32,240 bases of DNA from an uncultured Bacteroidia bacterium (GTDB lineage: Bacteria; Bacteroidota; Bacteroidia; Bacteroidales; ML635J-15), in NCBI GenBank assembly GCA_902790405.1, contig CADARW010000007.1, positions 1 through 32,240 of the forward strand. Reading direction: 5' to 3'. Position numbers and translations under genes: made by a program. The notes beneath the pieces are model-generated. The model saw nothing but the letters and a program-made list of their open reading frames with translations, ran no database searches and was not told where the DNA came from. This document shows positions 7,482-16,188 of the stretch, piece after piece; the stretch's first letter is position 1; each line of letters opens with the position of its first letter.

Positions 7482-8063
7482 ATGCAGTCGATACTATACA
7501 TACACGGGTTCAATTCGGCGGGAAACGCCTGGAAAGCAATGAAGCTAATCGAGTATTTCCCCGATTACGAAATTGTTTCGCCAACTCTCGACTACTATAC
7601 GCAGTCTCCCGATGCTCTTATTGCACAACTTAAGCACGAAATTGATACTCATGACATTAAAATGATTGTGGGAACAAGCCTCGGCGGTATGATGACTATG
7701 TATATGTCGGCATTATGCGGACTGAAGGCTCTTGCCATAAATCCTGCTTCGCGTCCAAACGAATCTCTTAGGCAATTTGTTGGAGTTGAATTAATTAACT
7801 ACGCTACCGAGACCAAGCATTACCTTTCACAGGAAGCATTTGATGCATATCAAGGGTTCATAACTGGACCTTTCAACGATGTGCATTTCGACAACAGTAA
7901 GCTCACTTTTGCACTTGCCAAGGACGATGAACTTCTTGGTAGCTACGATTCGCTGAAGGAACAGTTCAGAGGCTTTACAATTCACGAGTTCGACAATGTA
8001 ACACATCGTTTTGTAAAGTTCGAGTATCTTGTTCCTATTATAAGGGACATTTTAGAAAGTTAA
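7482..8063 (+). CDS. YqiA/YcfP-like alpha/beta-hydrolase (probable esterase)
   Basis: A small 193-aa alpha/beta hydrolase. LYIHGFNSA (residues 5-13) is the oxyanion-hole HGF motif and GTSLGG (64-69) is the nucleophile elbow with Ser66. The Asp in AKDDELL (148 or 149) and His175 in VTHRF complete a plausible triad. This matches the YqiA family of cytoplasmic esterases; the substrate is unknown. The ATG at 7482 lies 1 nt after the channel stop and starts directly at the first beta strand. The ATG at 7464 would overlap the channel gene by 17 nt and the more upstream start at 7431 by about 50. It is probably co-transcribed with rpiB and the channel. Confidence 0.85.
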   Translation: MQSILYIHGFNSAGNAWKAMKLIEYFPDYEIVSPTLDYYTQSPDALIAQLKHEIDTHDIKMIVGTSLGGMMTMYMSALCGLKALAINPASRPNESLRQFVGVELINYATETKHYLSQEAFDAYQGFITGPFNDVHFDNSKLTFALAKDDELLGSYDSLKEQFRGFTIHEFDNVTHRFVKFEYLVPIIRDILES

Positions 8064-8095
8064 CATGATAATATGAATTTTAAACAATAAATAAT

Positions 8096-8872
8096 ATGAA
8101 GACTATGAGACATATACTTTGTTTTGCAGTGTTTAGTTTAGCGGCTTTTTGCGCTTTAGCACAGACAAATCCATATCCAGAGGAGAATGAAGAATACGCA
8201 TACACAGTAACCGTTAAATATCAGGGGCAGAAGCCTATAATAAACGATTTTATCAATGCCTATTTTGGTGAAGAATCAGAGGATGAACTGAATGGGTACT
8301 TGTCGGACTTGTGGCACAGATACCTAAAGAACGAGCCGTTGGACGAGACCGAAAAGGTTACGCTTGACTCTAAAAATGGTTTTGCAAGTTTCGAGAAGGT
8401 TTATCCGCCCGACGAATACAGCCCCGAAGGCAATAGAATACTCGTGGAGATGTGCTATTGGAACAGTTCCGACGGTAATCACAAGGTTTTTGCTGAGTCG
8501 GTGCAGATGTTTCAGGGCAACAGAGCCATAGAAACGGAGTATAGCGGTGTTACTTTCGGCATATACAACAACGCCACGCACAAGATGACCTATGCTTATA
8601 GAGAAGGTATGGGCATAGATATAAAGACTGGTATGGAAGGTCTTGGTGTAAGTGTTGACAAGGGCGAATATTTCCTTAACAATTATCTAACTGATGAGCG
8701 TGAGTCTATAACCGAGGAGCAATACAACAATTGGTGGAACGAATATCCGGTTGTAACCTACAGTCTTCCGCGCGTAGGCAAAGATATCACAGCAGTCATT
8801 AACAACCGTCCCGAAGGCAAGAAAGAAATAATTGTAAAGTGGAACGGACTAAGGTTTGATGTTCAGCAGTAA
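8096..8872 (+). CDS. Secreted protein of unknown function
   Basis: 258 aa with a classical signal peptide (hydrophobic core about 7-18) and likely cleavage at CALA|Q (after residue 22). The remainder is soluble and mixed alpha/beta. I do not recognise a named family. Its C terminus, YSLPRVGKDI (222-231) followed 16 residues later by VKWNGLRFD (247-255), is closely matched in the secreted protein at 24503-25588 (YLLPRKGKDI then YKWDGMEL at nearly the same spacing), so the two probably share a domain. It follows the esterase gene by 32 nt on the same strand and converges with the small lipoprotein gene, with only 9 nt between stops and no clear terminator. Confidence 0.8.
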   Translation: MKTMRHILCFAVFSLAAFCALAQTNPYPEENEEYAYTVTVKYQGQKPIINDFINAYFGEESEDELNGYLSDLWHRYLKNEPLDETEKVTLDSKNGFASFEKVYPPDEYSPEGNRILVEMCYWNSSDGNHKVFAESVQMFQGNRAIETEYSGVTFGIYNNATHKMTYAYREGMGIDIKTGMEGLGVSVDKGEYFLNNYLTDERESITEEQYNNWWNEYPVVTYSLPRVGKDITAVINNRPEGKKEIIVKWNGLRFDVQQ

Positions 8873-8881
8873 TTCTTATTG

Positions 8882-9217
8882 CTACTTATTCCATACAACT
8901 TCCTTATCTGTTGCCTCTTCGTAGAAGCAGGGGCATTTCCCGTCGCCTGCACCCGACAATCCGCCAGATGGCATACAGATAACATCCCCATTTTCGTCAT
9001 ACACTACAGCAGGATAATCTGCGCACGATGACGACTCGAACAAATACGCCTCTTTGCTTTGGTATTGGTATTTCTGAACAGATGTAAGGCAGTTGTCCTT
9101 TTGCTCCGAGATTAATTTTCGTATGGGTTTGGGTATTTGACTATTGTTAGCATTTTCGCACGAAACAAATGCCATTACAAAGGCCATTGCAACCAAGGAT
9201 ATTAACGATATTTTCAT
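8882..9217 (-). CDS. Small lipoprotein, possibly DUF6970-like
   Basis: 111 aa. The signal segment ends in a lipobox F-V-S-C at Cys20. The mature part has four further cysteines after the first half (SSSCADYPAVVYDENGDVIC, then KCPCFY) arranged around a CADxPxxxYDxxGxxIC pattern and a Gly-rich loop, suggesting disulfides. This resembles the small Bacteroidetes lipoproteins grouped as DUF6970, an assignment made from memory with modest confidence. It is monocistronic, downstream of the HAD gene by 101 nt. A 10-bp inverted repeat (TGATATTTGA 9225-9234 and TCAAATATCA 9270-9279) lies in its upstream region. Confidence 0.8.
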   Translation of the reverse strand: MKISLISLVAMAFVMAFVSCENANNSQIPKPIRKLISEQKDNCLTSVQKYQYQSKEAYLFESSSCADYPAVVYDENGDVICMPSGGLSGAGDGKCPCFYEEATDKEVVWNK

Positions 9218-9283
9218 AATGTTGTGATATTTGATGTTGATTAATTTGTTGTAAATTTATATATAAAAGTCAAATATCAAAGC

Positions 9284-9303
9284 ATAAAGTAAAAAAACTT
9301 TAT
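9284..9303. repeat. AT-rich hairpin between HAD gene and lipoprotein gene
   Basis: ATAAAGT - six A - ACTTTAT. On the minus strand the loop is T-rich. It could weakly terminate the long upstream operon or belong to the lipoprotein promoter region; GC content is too low for a confident terminator call. Confidence 0.35.
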
Positions 9304-9318
9304 ACTTTGTGTGGTGCG

Positions 9319-9756
9319 TTATTTTCTCTGCCACCATTTGCGTTTTGGCTCTTCTTCTGGAGGAAAGTCATCGTATTCATCTTCTTCTGGTTCTTCCTCC
9401 TTGATGAGAGTTTGAGGAATTAACAGTTCGCGAATTTTGTCCCAACCGATGAACCCACCCACATTGCGGTCGTCGATGTAGATGTCGGCAACAATCTTAC
9501 GGCTCATGTACTTGGGGTTGAAAACCTCGTCGGGATGCTCGTTGTTCACGGCGTAGAATGTAACTCCGTGCTGCTTGCAGAACTCCACGGCTTCGTCGAG
9601 CAGTTCGCCATCGCGGACAGTCCACAGGATTAGTGTAAAGCCATGGCGCTTAAGGTCTTTCAATGTTTCAAACGCTCCATCTATCACGGTGCCTATCTCG
9701 GGATAGCGGTGGGTTACTATTGTTCCGTCAAAATCGACTGCTATAACGGGATTCAT
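9319..9756 (-). CDS. HAD-superfamily phosphatase, BT0820-like
   Basis: 145 aa, small uncapped HAD hydrolase. Motif I is VDFDGT with the nucleophile and acid aspartates near the N terminus, motif II is WTVRDG, and the terminal motif is DIYIDDRNVGG. The core is preserved and resembles the Bacteroides HAD-like protein BT0820. It ends in an unusual acidic stretch (EEEPEEDEYDDFPPEEEP) followed by a basic KRKWWQRK tail. The ATG at 9756 is preferred over the TTG at 9762. The substrate is unknown. It is likely the last gene of the wza-to-HAD transcript, 41 nt after the lipocalin-like gene. Confidence 0.85.
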   Translation of the reverse strand: MNPVIAVDFDGTIVTHRYPEIGTVIDGAFETLKDLKRHGFTLILWTVRDGELLDEAVEFCKQHGVTFYAVNNEHPDEVFNPKYMSRKIVADIYIDDRNVGGFIGWDKIRELLIPQTLIKEEEPEEDEYDDFPPEEEPKRKWWQRK

Positions 9757-9774
9757 AAGCAATTAATAATTAAC

Positions 9775-9798
9775 AATGGATAATGCATAATGGATAAT
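9775..9798. repeat. AATGGATAAT microrepeat
   Basis: Two exact copies of AATGGATAAT (9775-9784 and 9789-9798) in an AT-rich TTAATAATTAAC context between the lipocalin-like and HAD genes. Such TAATGGATAAT strings are a frequent low-complexity spacer in Bacteroidetes genomes as far as I recall. Confidence 0.5.
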
Positions 9799-10238
9799 TA
9801 GGGTTCTATTGGTAGATTTGTTGGCTTTATCATAAAAATCTTGCCGTTCTCCACTTCTTTAGTTTCGTTTTGCGGTTCGATGGCAAGGCTGTCGTTATCG
9901 ATATGCAAAATCTTGTTTACTATAGTCTTGTCGGGAAGAATGAGGGTTAGCGTATCGCCCGACTGCGAAAGAGACCAAGTTCCTTCGGTAGTATTTGTCT
10001 TTGTGGCATTTACATATTTGCCATCTTCCCCGAAATAGTATGTAGTGTATTGCTTAGTCTCGTTCATCTTTTCGTAAACTTTTCTCAGCAATGGCTCGGG
10101 AAGTTGCTGACCGCCAATGTACAACGAGTCAAGCTGCCAGGTGCCTTCGATTAGCTTTGCGTTCTTGTCGCTTTGCGCAGAACACAAGCTGGCAAACAGC
10201 ATCGTCGGTAATATTATTATAAGGTATATTGCTTTCAT
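9798..10238 (-). CDS. Secreted lipocalin-like protein
   Basis: 146 aa. A signal peptide with core YLIIILPTMLFASLC and probable cleavage at CSA|Q is followed by a small beta-rich domain. The pattern IEGTWQLDSL, TYYFGEDGKYVN, TEGTWSLSQSGDTLTL matches the lipocalin-like domain common in Bacteroidales envelope proteins: a GxW near the start, then antiparallel strands, then a second GTW. Ligand unknown. The start ATG at 10238 is 11 nt after the recF stop, so it is probably part of the same operon. The function with recF and uvrA is not obvious. Confidence 0.8.
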   Translation of the reverse strand: MKAIYLIIILPTMLFASLCSAQSDKNAKLIEGTWQLDSLYIGGQQLPEPLLRKVYEKMNETKQYTTYYFGEDGKYVNATKTNTTEGTWSLSQSGDTLTLILPDKTIVNKILHIDNDSLAIEPQNETKEVENGKIFMIKPTNLPIEP

Positions 10239-10249
10239 GTCGATAAAAA

Positions 10250-11341
10250 TTAAGGTTCAATCCTATACAATGTATGTTCAATGTCAAGGTCGGCAAGCAT
10301 GTTAGGCATACGGTCGTAGCTGGTGTCGGTAATGAAAATCTGTCCGAACTCGTCGCTTGAGACCATCTGCGAGATAACTTTTACGCGCTTGGGGTCGAGC
10401 TTGTCGAAAATATCGTCAAGGAGCAGAATGGGCTTTTGTCCTACTTTGCGCTGTATGTAGTCGAACTGCGCGAACTTGAGGCTGATAAGGTAGGTTTTCT
10501 GCTGTCCCTGCGAACCGCACTGCCGTATGCTACTGTCGCCGAGCAGGAATGTGAAGTCGTCGCGATGCGAACCGCCAGTGGTGTGGCTCGCAGCCCTGTC
10601 GCGGTCGCGGTGCGATGCAAGTAGCTGGTCGAATGTCATTTCGTTGAGTTCCGAGTCGTAGACAAGCTTTACTTCTTCACGTCCGCCCGAAATCTGTGCG
10701 TAGTATTTCTGGAATATCGGTATTATCTCATTGATGAACTGCTTGCGCTTTTCGTAAATCTTTGTGCCATAGTCGGCAAGTTGCATATCCCAGATTTCGA
10801 ATTCGGCATCGTTCACCGAAAAACCGTCGTGAAGCTTGTGCAGCAAGGTGTTGCGATGCTCGAGTGCACGCTTGTACATTGCAAGGCTTTTCAAGTAAAT
10901 GTTGTCGAACTGTGAAATTATTGAATCAACGAATTTGCGTCTTGCATCGCTGTCGAAAATCAAAATTGTGTCGGTTGGCGACGAGAAAACTATGGGTATC
11001 AGTCCGATATGGTCGGTAAGACGCTGGTATTCGGCTCCGTTGCGACGGAACGACTTATGACGCTCATCCCTATGCAGTCCGCAGTAAATCTTTTCACTCT
11101 TGCCATCTATATCGTATTCACCCTGAACAACATAGAAATCTTCATCGTTGCGTATGCACTGCCTGTCCTGCTGCGTAAAGTAGCTTTTGCACATCGAAAG
11201 GTGGTAGATGGCATCGAGGATATTGGTCTTGCCGACGCCATTGTCGCCAATTATGCAGTTTATGTTGCTGCAGAACTGTAGTTCCTTCTCCTCAAAGCTC
11301 TTAAAGTTCACTATTGATATGTCTTTCAGAAACATGCTCAT
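10250..11341 (-). CDS. recF: DNA replication/repair ATPase RecF
   Basis: RecF is an SMC/ABC-like ATPase that with RecO and RecR loads RecA at single-strand gaps. From the ATG at 11341 it has 363 aa, the family length. Motifs are Walker A GDNGVGKT (32-39), the signature region TTGGSHRDDFTF (254-265) and SQGQQKT (277-283), Walker B PILLLDDIFDKLD (304-316), and a C-terminal FITDT. The start at 11341 lies 2 nt after the uvrA stop (an alternative ATG is at 11335); the longer frame to 11425 would run into uvrA. Direct coupling to uvrA places two DNA-repair genes together. No DUF721 partner or gyrB is visible. Confidence 0.95.
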   Translation of the reverse strand: MSMFLKDISIVNFKSFEEKELQFCSNINCIIGDNGVGKTNILDAIYHLSMCKSYFTQQDRQCIRNDEDFYVVQGEYDIDGKSEKIYCGLHRDERHKSFRRNGAEYQRLTDHIGLIPIVFSSPTDTILIFDSDARRKFVDSIISQFDNIYLKSLAMYKRALEHRNTLLHKLHDGFSVNDAEFEIWDMQLADYGTKIYEKRKQFINEIIPIFQKYYAQISGGREEVKLVYDSELNEMTFDQLLASHRDRDRAASHTTGGSHRDDFTFLLGDSSIRQCGSQGQQKTYLISLKFAQFDYIQRKVGQKPILLLDDIFDKLDPKRVKVISQMVSSDEFGQIFITDTSYDRMPNMLADLDIEHTLYRIEP

Positions 11342-11343
11342 TG

Positions 11344-14169
11344 TTAACGCTTTAGTTCTTTTTTCAGGAATTGCCCTGTGTAACTTTCCTTGTGCTTGGC
11401 AATTTCTTCGGGCGTTCCGCAACAAAGTACCGTTCCGCCTTTTTCACCGCCTTCGGGTCCCATGTCGATAATCCAGTCGGCACACTTTATGACATCCATG
11501 TTGTGCTCGATGATAATCATGCTGTTGCCTTTGTCAACCAACGAGTTAAGCACCTTCATAAGCACTTGTATGTCCTCGAAATGAAGTCCAGTTGTCGGTT
11601 CATCGAGTATGTATAATGTTTTGCCGGTTTCGCGACGCATGAGTTCGGTTGCAAGTTTTACGCGCTGTGCCTCGCCACCCGAAAGCGTTGTCGATGCCTG
11701 ACCGAGAGTTATGTAGCCAAGTCCAACTTGTTGCAAGATGACTAATTTCTTGTATATCTGCGGAATATTCTCGAAAAACTCAACAGCCATGTTGATTGTC
11801 ATATTGAGGACATCAGCTATCGATTTACCTTTGAACTTGACTTCGAGGGTTTCGCGGTTGTAGCGTTTGCCTTCACAGGTTTCGCAGGGAACATAGACAT
11901 CGGGCAGGAAGTTCATCTCGATGGTACGCACGCCGGCTCCCTTGCAGGTTTCGCAGCGTCCGCCAGCAATGTTGAATGAGAAACGCCCCGACTTGTAACC
12001 CCTTATCTTTGCTTCGGGCAACGATGCAAAAAGGTCACGGATTTCGGTGAAAAGTCCCGTGTATGTCATTGGGTTCGAACGCGGTGTTCTTCCGATTGGC
12101 GATTGGTCAACTGCAATAATCTTGTTTATGTTTTCGATGCCTTCGATTTTTGTGTAAGGCAGAGGACTAGTTTCGGCGCGGTAGAAATGCCTATTCAATA
12201 TAGGTACGAGAGTGCCGTTTATAAGGCTCGACTTTCCACTTCCCGAAACGCCTGTCACACAAACCATTATGCCAGTGGGGAAACTTACATCTACATTTTT
12301 TAAGTTGTTGCCGGTTGCACCTATCAATTTAATGCACTTGTCCTTGTCGAATGGACGGCGTTCCTTCGGCACTTTTATTTTCAACGAACCACTGATGTAC
12401 TTGGCTGTAAGTGTGTCGGCGGTTTGCATTTCTTCGGGTGTGCCAGCAAAGACAAGGTGTCCGCCCTTGCGACCAGCACCGGGACCAATGTCAACAATGT
12501 AGTCGGCATTTTCAATCATATCGCGGTCGTGTTCGACGACAATAACCGAGTTGCCACGGTCGCGCAGTTCCTTGAGCGAATGTATGAGTTTCTGGTTGTC
12601 GCGTTGATGAAGACCAATGCTGGGCTCATCGAGGATGTAAAGCACATTTACGAGGCGCGAACCAATTTGCGTAGCAAGTCTAATACGCTGCAATTCGCCG
12701 CCCGAAAGACTTTCGGCTGGACGGTTGAGCGAAAGATAGTCAAGTCCAACATCGAGCAAAAATTTGAGCCTTGTCTTAACTTCCTTCACAATTTCGTGGG
12801 CTATTTTTTGCTCCTTTTCCGAAAGTTCGGCATTGTGGTTGTCGAAGAAATTGTAAAGTTCGGGCAAATCCATGCTCGCAAGTTCAGCAATGTTTTTCCC
12901 TGCAAACCTGAAGCACAAAGCCTCGCGGTTGAGCCTTGCTCCGCCGCACTTGGGGCAGGTTACATATTTTGTAAACTTGGCGTTCTCCTTGTCCGAATCG
13001 TCGTCGCTACTGCTGTGCTTCATGCGGTTTATCACGCCGTCGAAGGTGACGATGTAGTTGGAATCTTCGCCAAGTGGTGTGTGTCTGAGGTTGAGGTTTC
13101 CGTTGTAGCCGTAAAGTATTGTGTCGAGAATGTCTTCGGGCAAATCCTTAATCGGCGTTTTCATCGAGAACTCAAGTTTTTCGGCAAGAGCGTCAAGTGT
13201 CCAGAACAGAACGGATTCCTTGCGTTTGCCAATGGTGGTTATTGCACCTTCGTTTATCGAAAGGTCGCGGTTGGGAATAAGTTTTTCGAGGTCAACATCG
13301 ATGATGGTTCCAAGTCCGTTGCACTTTGGGCAAGCTCCCTGCGGCGAGTTGAACGAAAACGAGTGCGGAGCAGGTTCCTTGTACGAAATTCCGCTTGTGG
13401 GACACATCAGGAAACGACTATAGAACGACGGCTTGTCGGAACCTTTTTCCAGAACCATCGTGATTCCCTTGCCGAGTTGCATAGCAAGTTCGATGGCCTT
13501 GCGCAGACGCTGGCTGTCGTCGTCGCTTTTTATTGTGAGCTTATCGACAACAACTTCAATGAAATGGTTCTTGTAGCGGTCTAGCTTGAGATTGTATTCC
13601 ACTTCGGTGATTTCGCCATCAATGCGGGCAGTCATGTAGCCACGACGACGGATATTCTCGAAAAGTTCCTTGTAGTGACCTTTGCGGCCATTTACAAGCG
13701 GTGCAAGAACATAAATCGATTTTCCGCTAAACTTTTCGGTTATGATGTCAACTATCTGGTTGTCGCTGTATTTCACCATTTTCTCGCCAGTGACATAGGA
13801 ATATGCCGTTGACGCGCGGGCAAAAAGCAGACGCAGGTAGTCGTAAATTTCGGTTATTGTGCCTACTGTAGAACGCGGATTCTTTACGGTAGTCTTCTGC
13901 TCGATGGCAATTACGGGGCTAAGTCCTGTAATCTGGTCAACATCAGGGCGTTCCATACTACCGATAAACTGTCGCGCGTATGCCGAAAATGTTTCCATGT
14001 AACGGCGTTGCCCTTCGGCGTATATTGTATCGAAGGCAAGCGATGACTTTCCGCAACCGCTCAATCCAGTGACAACAGTCAACTTATGCTGTGGAATGTC
14101 AACATCAAGGTTCTTGAGGTTGTGAATCCTTGCGCCCCTGACTTCAATCTTCTCATCTTCATTCTTCAT
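11344..14169 (-). CDS. uvrA: Excinuclease ABC subunit A
   Basis: UvrA is the damage-recognition ATPase of nucleotide excision repair. The 941-aa protein has two ABC modules: Walker [10 protein letters not shown] near the N terminus and GVSGSGKSS mid-protein, each with its signature ([12 protein letters not shown] and [12 protein letters not shown]) and Walker B LYILDEP. The second zinc module is intact (CETCKGAG ... [10 protein letters not shown]) and [10 protein letters not shown] is present in the middle domain. The first zinc module reads [20 protein letters not shown] then ACPKCNGLG, so one of its four usual cysteines is Ser. The ATG at 14169 shares one base with the preceding gene's TGA (TGATG coupling); the GTG at 14172 is less likely. 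Confidence 0.97.
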   Translation of the reverse strand: MKNEDEKIEVRGARIHNLKNLDVDIPQHKLTVVTGLSGCGKSSLAFDTIYAEGQRRYMETFSAYARQFIGSMERPDVDQITGLSPVIAIEQKTTVKNPRSTVGTITEIYDYLRLLFARASTAYSYVTGEKMVKYSDNQIVDIITEKFSGKSIYVLAPLVNGRKGHYKELFENIRRRGYMTARIDGEITEVEYNLKLDRYKNHFIEVVVDKLTIKSDDDSQRLRKAIELAMQLGKGITMVLEKGSDKPSFYSRFLMCPTSGISYKEPAPHSFSFNSPQGACPKCNGLGTIIDVDLEKLIPNRDLSINEGAITTIGKRKESVLFWTLDALAEKLEFSMKTPIKDLPEDILDTILYGYNGNLNLRHTPLGEDSNYIVTFDGVINRMKHSSSDDDSDKENAKFTKYVTCPKCGGARLNREALCFRFAGKNIAELASMDLPELYNFFDNHNAELSEKEQKIAHEIVKEVKTRLKFLLDVGLDYLSLNRPAESLSGGELQRIRLATQIGSRLVNVLYILDEPSIGLHQRDNQKLIHSLKELRDRGNSVIVVEHDRDMIENADYIVDIGPGAGRKGGHLVFAGTPEEMQTADTLTAKYISGSLKIKVPKERRPFDKDKCIKLIGATGNNLKNVDVSFPTGIMVCVTGVSGSGKSSLINGTLVPILNRHFYRAETSPLPYTKIEGIENINKIIAVDQSPIGRTPRSNPMTYTGLFTEIRDLFASLPEAKIRGYKSGRFSFNIAGGRCETCKGAGVRTIEMNFLPDVYVPCETCEGKRYNRETLEVKFKGKSIADVLNMTINMAVEFFENIPQIYKKLVILQQVGLGYITLGQASTTLSGGEAQRVKLATELMRRETGKTLYILDEPTTGLHFEDIQVLMKVLNSLVDKGNSMIIIEHNMDVIKCADWIIDMGPEGGEKGGTVLCCGTPEEIAKHKESYTGQFLKKELKR

Positions 14170-15125
14170 CACTTAGTAGTTTTGCAGGGTCTTATGCCTT
14201 TCTTCGGCAGTTCAATCTCAAATTCCCGTCTCGACTGGTTCGGCAGCGTATTGGTTCGAAGCCACGGATTGAAATACTTGAGCATCTTGAGGTTAGTGCC
14301 GTTGTCGATAGCGAACTGAGTGAGGTCGGTTATTGTAGTATCAACCTTTATTGTGTAAGTTTCAATTTCTTCGTACAAATCCTTTTCGTCAAGGTCGAAG
14401 CCGTAGGTGCTTGGATTTTCCATTACCAGCTTGAGCGCAATGATACGATAGACATATCTTGCAGTTTCTTGATTCAGAAGCAAATCCCAGTAGTTGTCAA
14501 CTTTTTGACTTTCGATGCTTTTGCTCACGCCGCCCATTCCCATGTTGTACGAAGCAGCAACCAATGTCCAGCTTTTGAACTTCTTGTAGGCATCCTTGAA
14601 GTATTTGCAGGCGGCAACTACCGACTTGTGGTGGTTGTAGCGTTCGTCGATGTTGGTGTCGATGCGCAGGCCGTACTCGTTTGCTGCCGACTTCATGAAC
14701 TGCCAGAAACCTGTTGCTCCTGCTGGACTAACCACATTGCTAAGTCCACTTTCGGCAACGCAGAGGTATTTTAGGTCGTCGGGAATGTTATTTTCCTTCA
14801 GCACCTTTTCTATTTCAGGGAAATATCTCTTGGCTTTCTTAAGATAGGTTATCGTTGCCGAGTGACGGTACATATTCACAACGAGCTCATAGTCAAGTGC
14901 TTCGTAAACATCAAAGTTCTCAAGTGGAACTCGTTCTTCGCAGAATATTATCTCGTCGGGAATAAATGGCTGCGACGAGGTTGGCGACAGTGGCATTTCC
15001 TTGTGGTGGTTTTCCTGTTGGGTAGAATCTTCGTCGGTCGTGAGCGACATCAGTCCAAATGTCAGCAGTACGCCAGCGGCGACACCTAGAGCAATGAATA
15101 GCGGTATCTTGATTTTATCTGTCAT
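14169..15125 (-). CDS. Membrane-anchored lytic transglycosylase (SLT family)
   Basis: 318 aa. An N-terminal membrane anchor (about 8-27) is followed by a linker and an SLT domain like MltD. The catalytic motif is CVAESGLSN with Glu125, followed by GATGFWQFM (136-144), DERYN and AASYNMGMGG (190-199), all typical of family 1 lytic transglycosylases that cleave peptidoglycan glycan strands. The last ~50 residues (YTIKVDTTITDLTQFA...) look like a degenerate LysM segment. It overlaps the transferase gene upstream by 4 nt and uvrA by 1 nt. The protein probably acts on the periplasmic wall, perhaps opening the wall for the exporter encoded upstream; this last point is inference. Confidence 0.92.
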   Translation of the reverse strand: MTDKIKIPLFIALGVAAGVLLTFGLMSLTTDEDSTQQENHHKEMPLSPTSSQPFIPDEIIFCEERVPLENFDVYEALDYELVVNMYRHSATITYLKKAKRYFPEIEKVLKENNIPDDLKYLCVAESGLSNVVSPAGATGFWQFMKSAANEYGLRIDTNIDERYNHHKSVVAACKYFKDAYKKFKSWTLVAASYNMGMGGVSKSIESQKVDNYWDLLLNQETARYVYRIIALKLVMENPSTYGFDLDEKDLYEEIETYTIKVDTTITDLTQFAIDNGTNLKMLKYFNPWLRTNTLPNQSRREFEIELPKKGIRPCKTTK

Positions 15126-16177
15126 TTCTGTTTTGTGATTTTAGTGTTTATGTATAGCAATGCGAATATTGTTACTGGATATATTGCAAATGCGTAAACA
15201 ATATTGTAGTTTAAGCAAGGGCAATACATGATAACCTGGGCGAGACAAACCCCGATGAGGTTGAAAACGATAAGAACTGCAGCCACTTTACGCACTGTCA
15301 GTCCTCGGTAGTACAGGTAGTGGGTTGTGTGGTCGCGTCCACCGACAAATGGCGACTTGCCTTTGAGCAGTCGGTTGATTGTGACGGTTGTCGTGTCGGA
15401 CAGCGGTACAATAAATGCCAATGCTACCATTATGAACTGCTTGGCGTTGTAAGCGTAGTTTATATCGTCGGTAATCTGTATTCCGTTCCAGAAATATTTT
15501 ATTCCAATGTAGGCAAGCAGAATGCCAAGGAACTGGCTGCCGTTGTCGCCCATATACATTTTGGCAGGAGCCCAGTTGTAGATAAGAAATCCCAGAATTG
15601 CACCTGCTGCTGTTACCATCACCATGGTGTCGATGTTGGTGTCGCCATTAATAATCTGCATTATTACGCATGGAACAATGATTGTAAGACTTATCGAACT
15701 AGTTATGGCATCCATGTTGTCGAGCATATTGATGGAGTTCATTATGCCAACTACCCACAATACGGTGATAATGTTGTTCACCCAAGGCATTGGCGATATG
15801 GTGATGACTATGCCAGTCTTAATGAGGACAAATGCGCATACAAACTGTACTATGAATTTGAACAGCGGAGGTGTGTTGAGAAGGTCGTCGGCAAGTCCCA
15901 TGAAGAACGAAATGCTGATTATTATCATCAAGGCTATGAAATTGTTGGCTTCGTCGGGTGTGTAAAGAGGGGAGAAGAAGTATATCAGGGCGCATAAAAG
16001 GAATACCGAGTAGAAAAGTATGCCTCCGTATATGGGCTTGCTTTGAGAACTGAAGCGTTCTGCATTTCCTTTTGTCCTCTTGGTAAGAAAATTGAAAGTG
16101 CCCTTTATGAAAAATAACCCAAGTAATGCCGAAAATCCTACTGCTACCAATGCGCTAGCCAATAATATCCATTCCAT
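15122..16177 (-). CDS. WecA/TagO-type undecaprenyl-phosphate sugar-1-phosphate transferase
   Basis: 351 aa, polytopic (about ten or eleven hydrophobic segments), glycosyltransferase family 4. These enzymes move a HexNAc-1-phosphate from a UDP-sugar to undecaprenyl phosphate, the first step of surface glycan assembly. Visible motifs are the DD pair in GLADDLL (97-98), NSINMLDNMDA (147-157, with Asp156 at the catalytic position), MGDNGSQFLG (209-218), and RDHTTHYLYYRGL (281-293), which takes the place of the HxHxHH-type motif. It is more WecA/TagO-like than MraY, judged from the operon with wza and wzc. It overlaps the transglycosylase by 4 nt and follows the kinase gene by 11 nt. Confidence 0.9.
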   Translation of the reverse strand: MEWILLASALVAVGFSALLGLFFIKGTFNFLTKRTKGNAERFSSQSKPIYGGILFYSVFLLCALIYFFSPLYTPDEANNFIALMIIISISFFMGLADDLLNTPPLFKFIVQFVCAFVLIKTGIVITISPMPWVNNIITVLWVVGIMNSINMLDNMDAITSSISLTIIVPCVIMQIINGDTNIDTMVMVTAAGAILGFLIYNWAPAKMYMGDNGSQFLGILLAYIGIKYFWNGIQITDDINYAYNAKQFIMVALAFIVPLSDTTTVTINRLLKGKSPFVGGRDHTTHYLYYRGLTVRKVAAVLIVFNLIGVCLAQVIMYCPCLNYNIVYAFAIYPVTIFALLYINTKITKQK

Positions 16178-16188
16178 AACCAGTAACG

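Noticed and set aside
12424..13584. 386-codon plus-strand frame opposite uvrA
   Set aside because: It is the antisense shadow of a clear uvrA reading frame with all expected motifs; the translation shows no domain or signal of its own.
15320..15997. 225-codon plus-strand frame opposite the WecA-like gene
   Set aside because: Antisense shadow, rich in Tyr, His and Cys from reversed membrane-segment codons.
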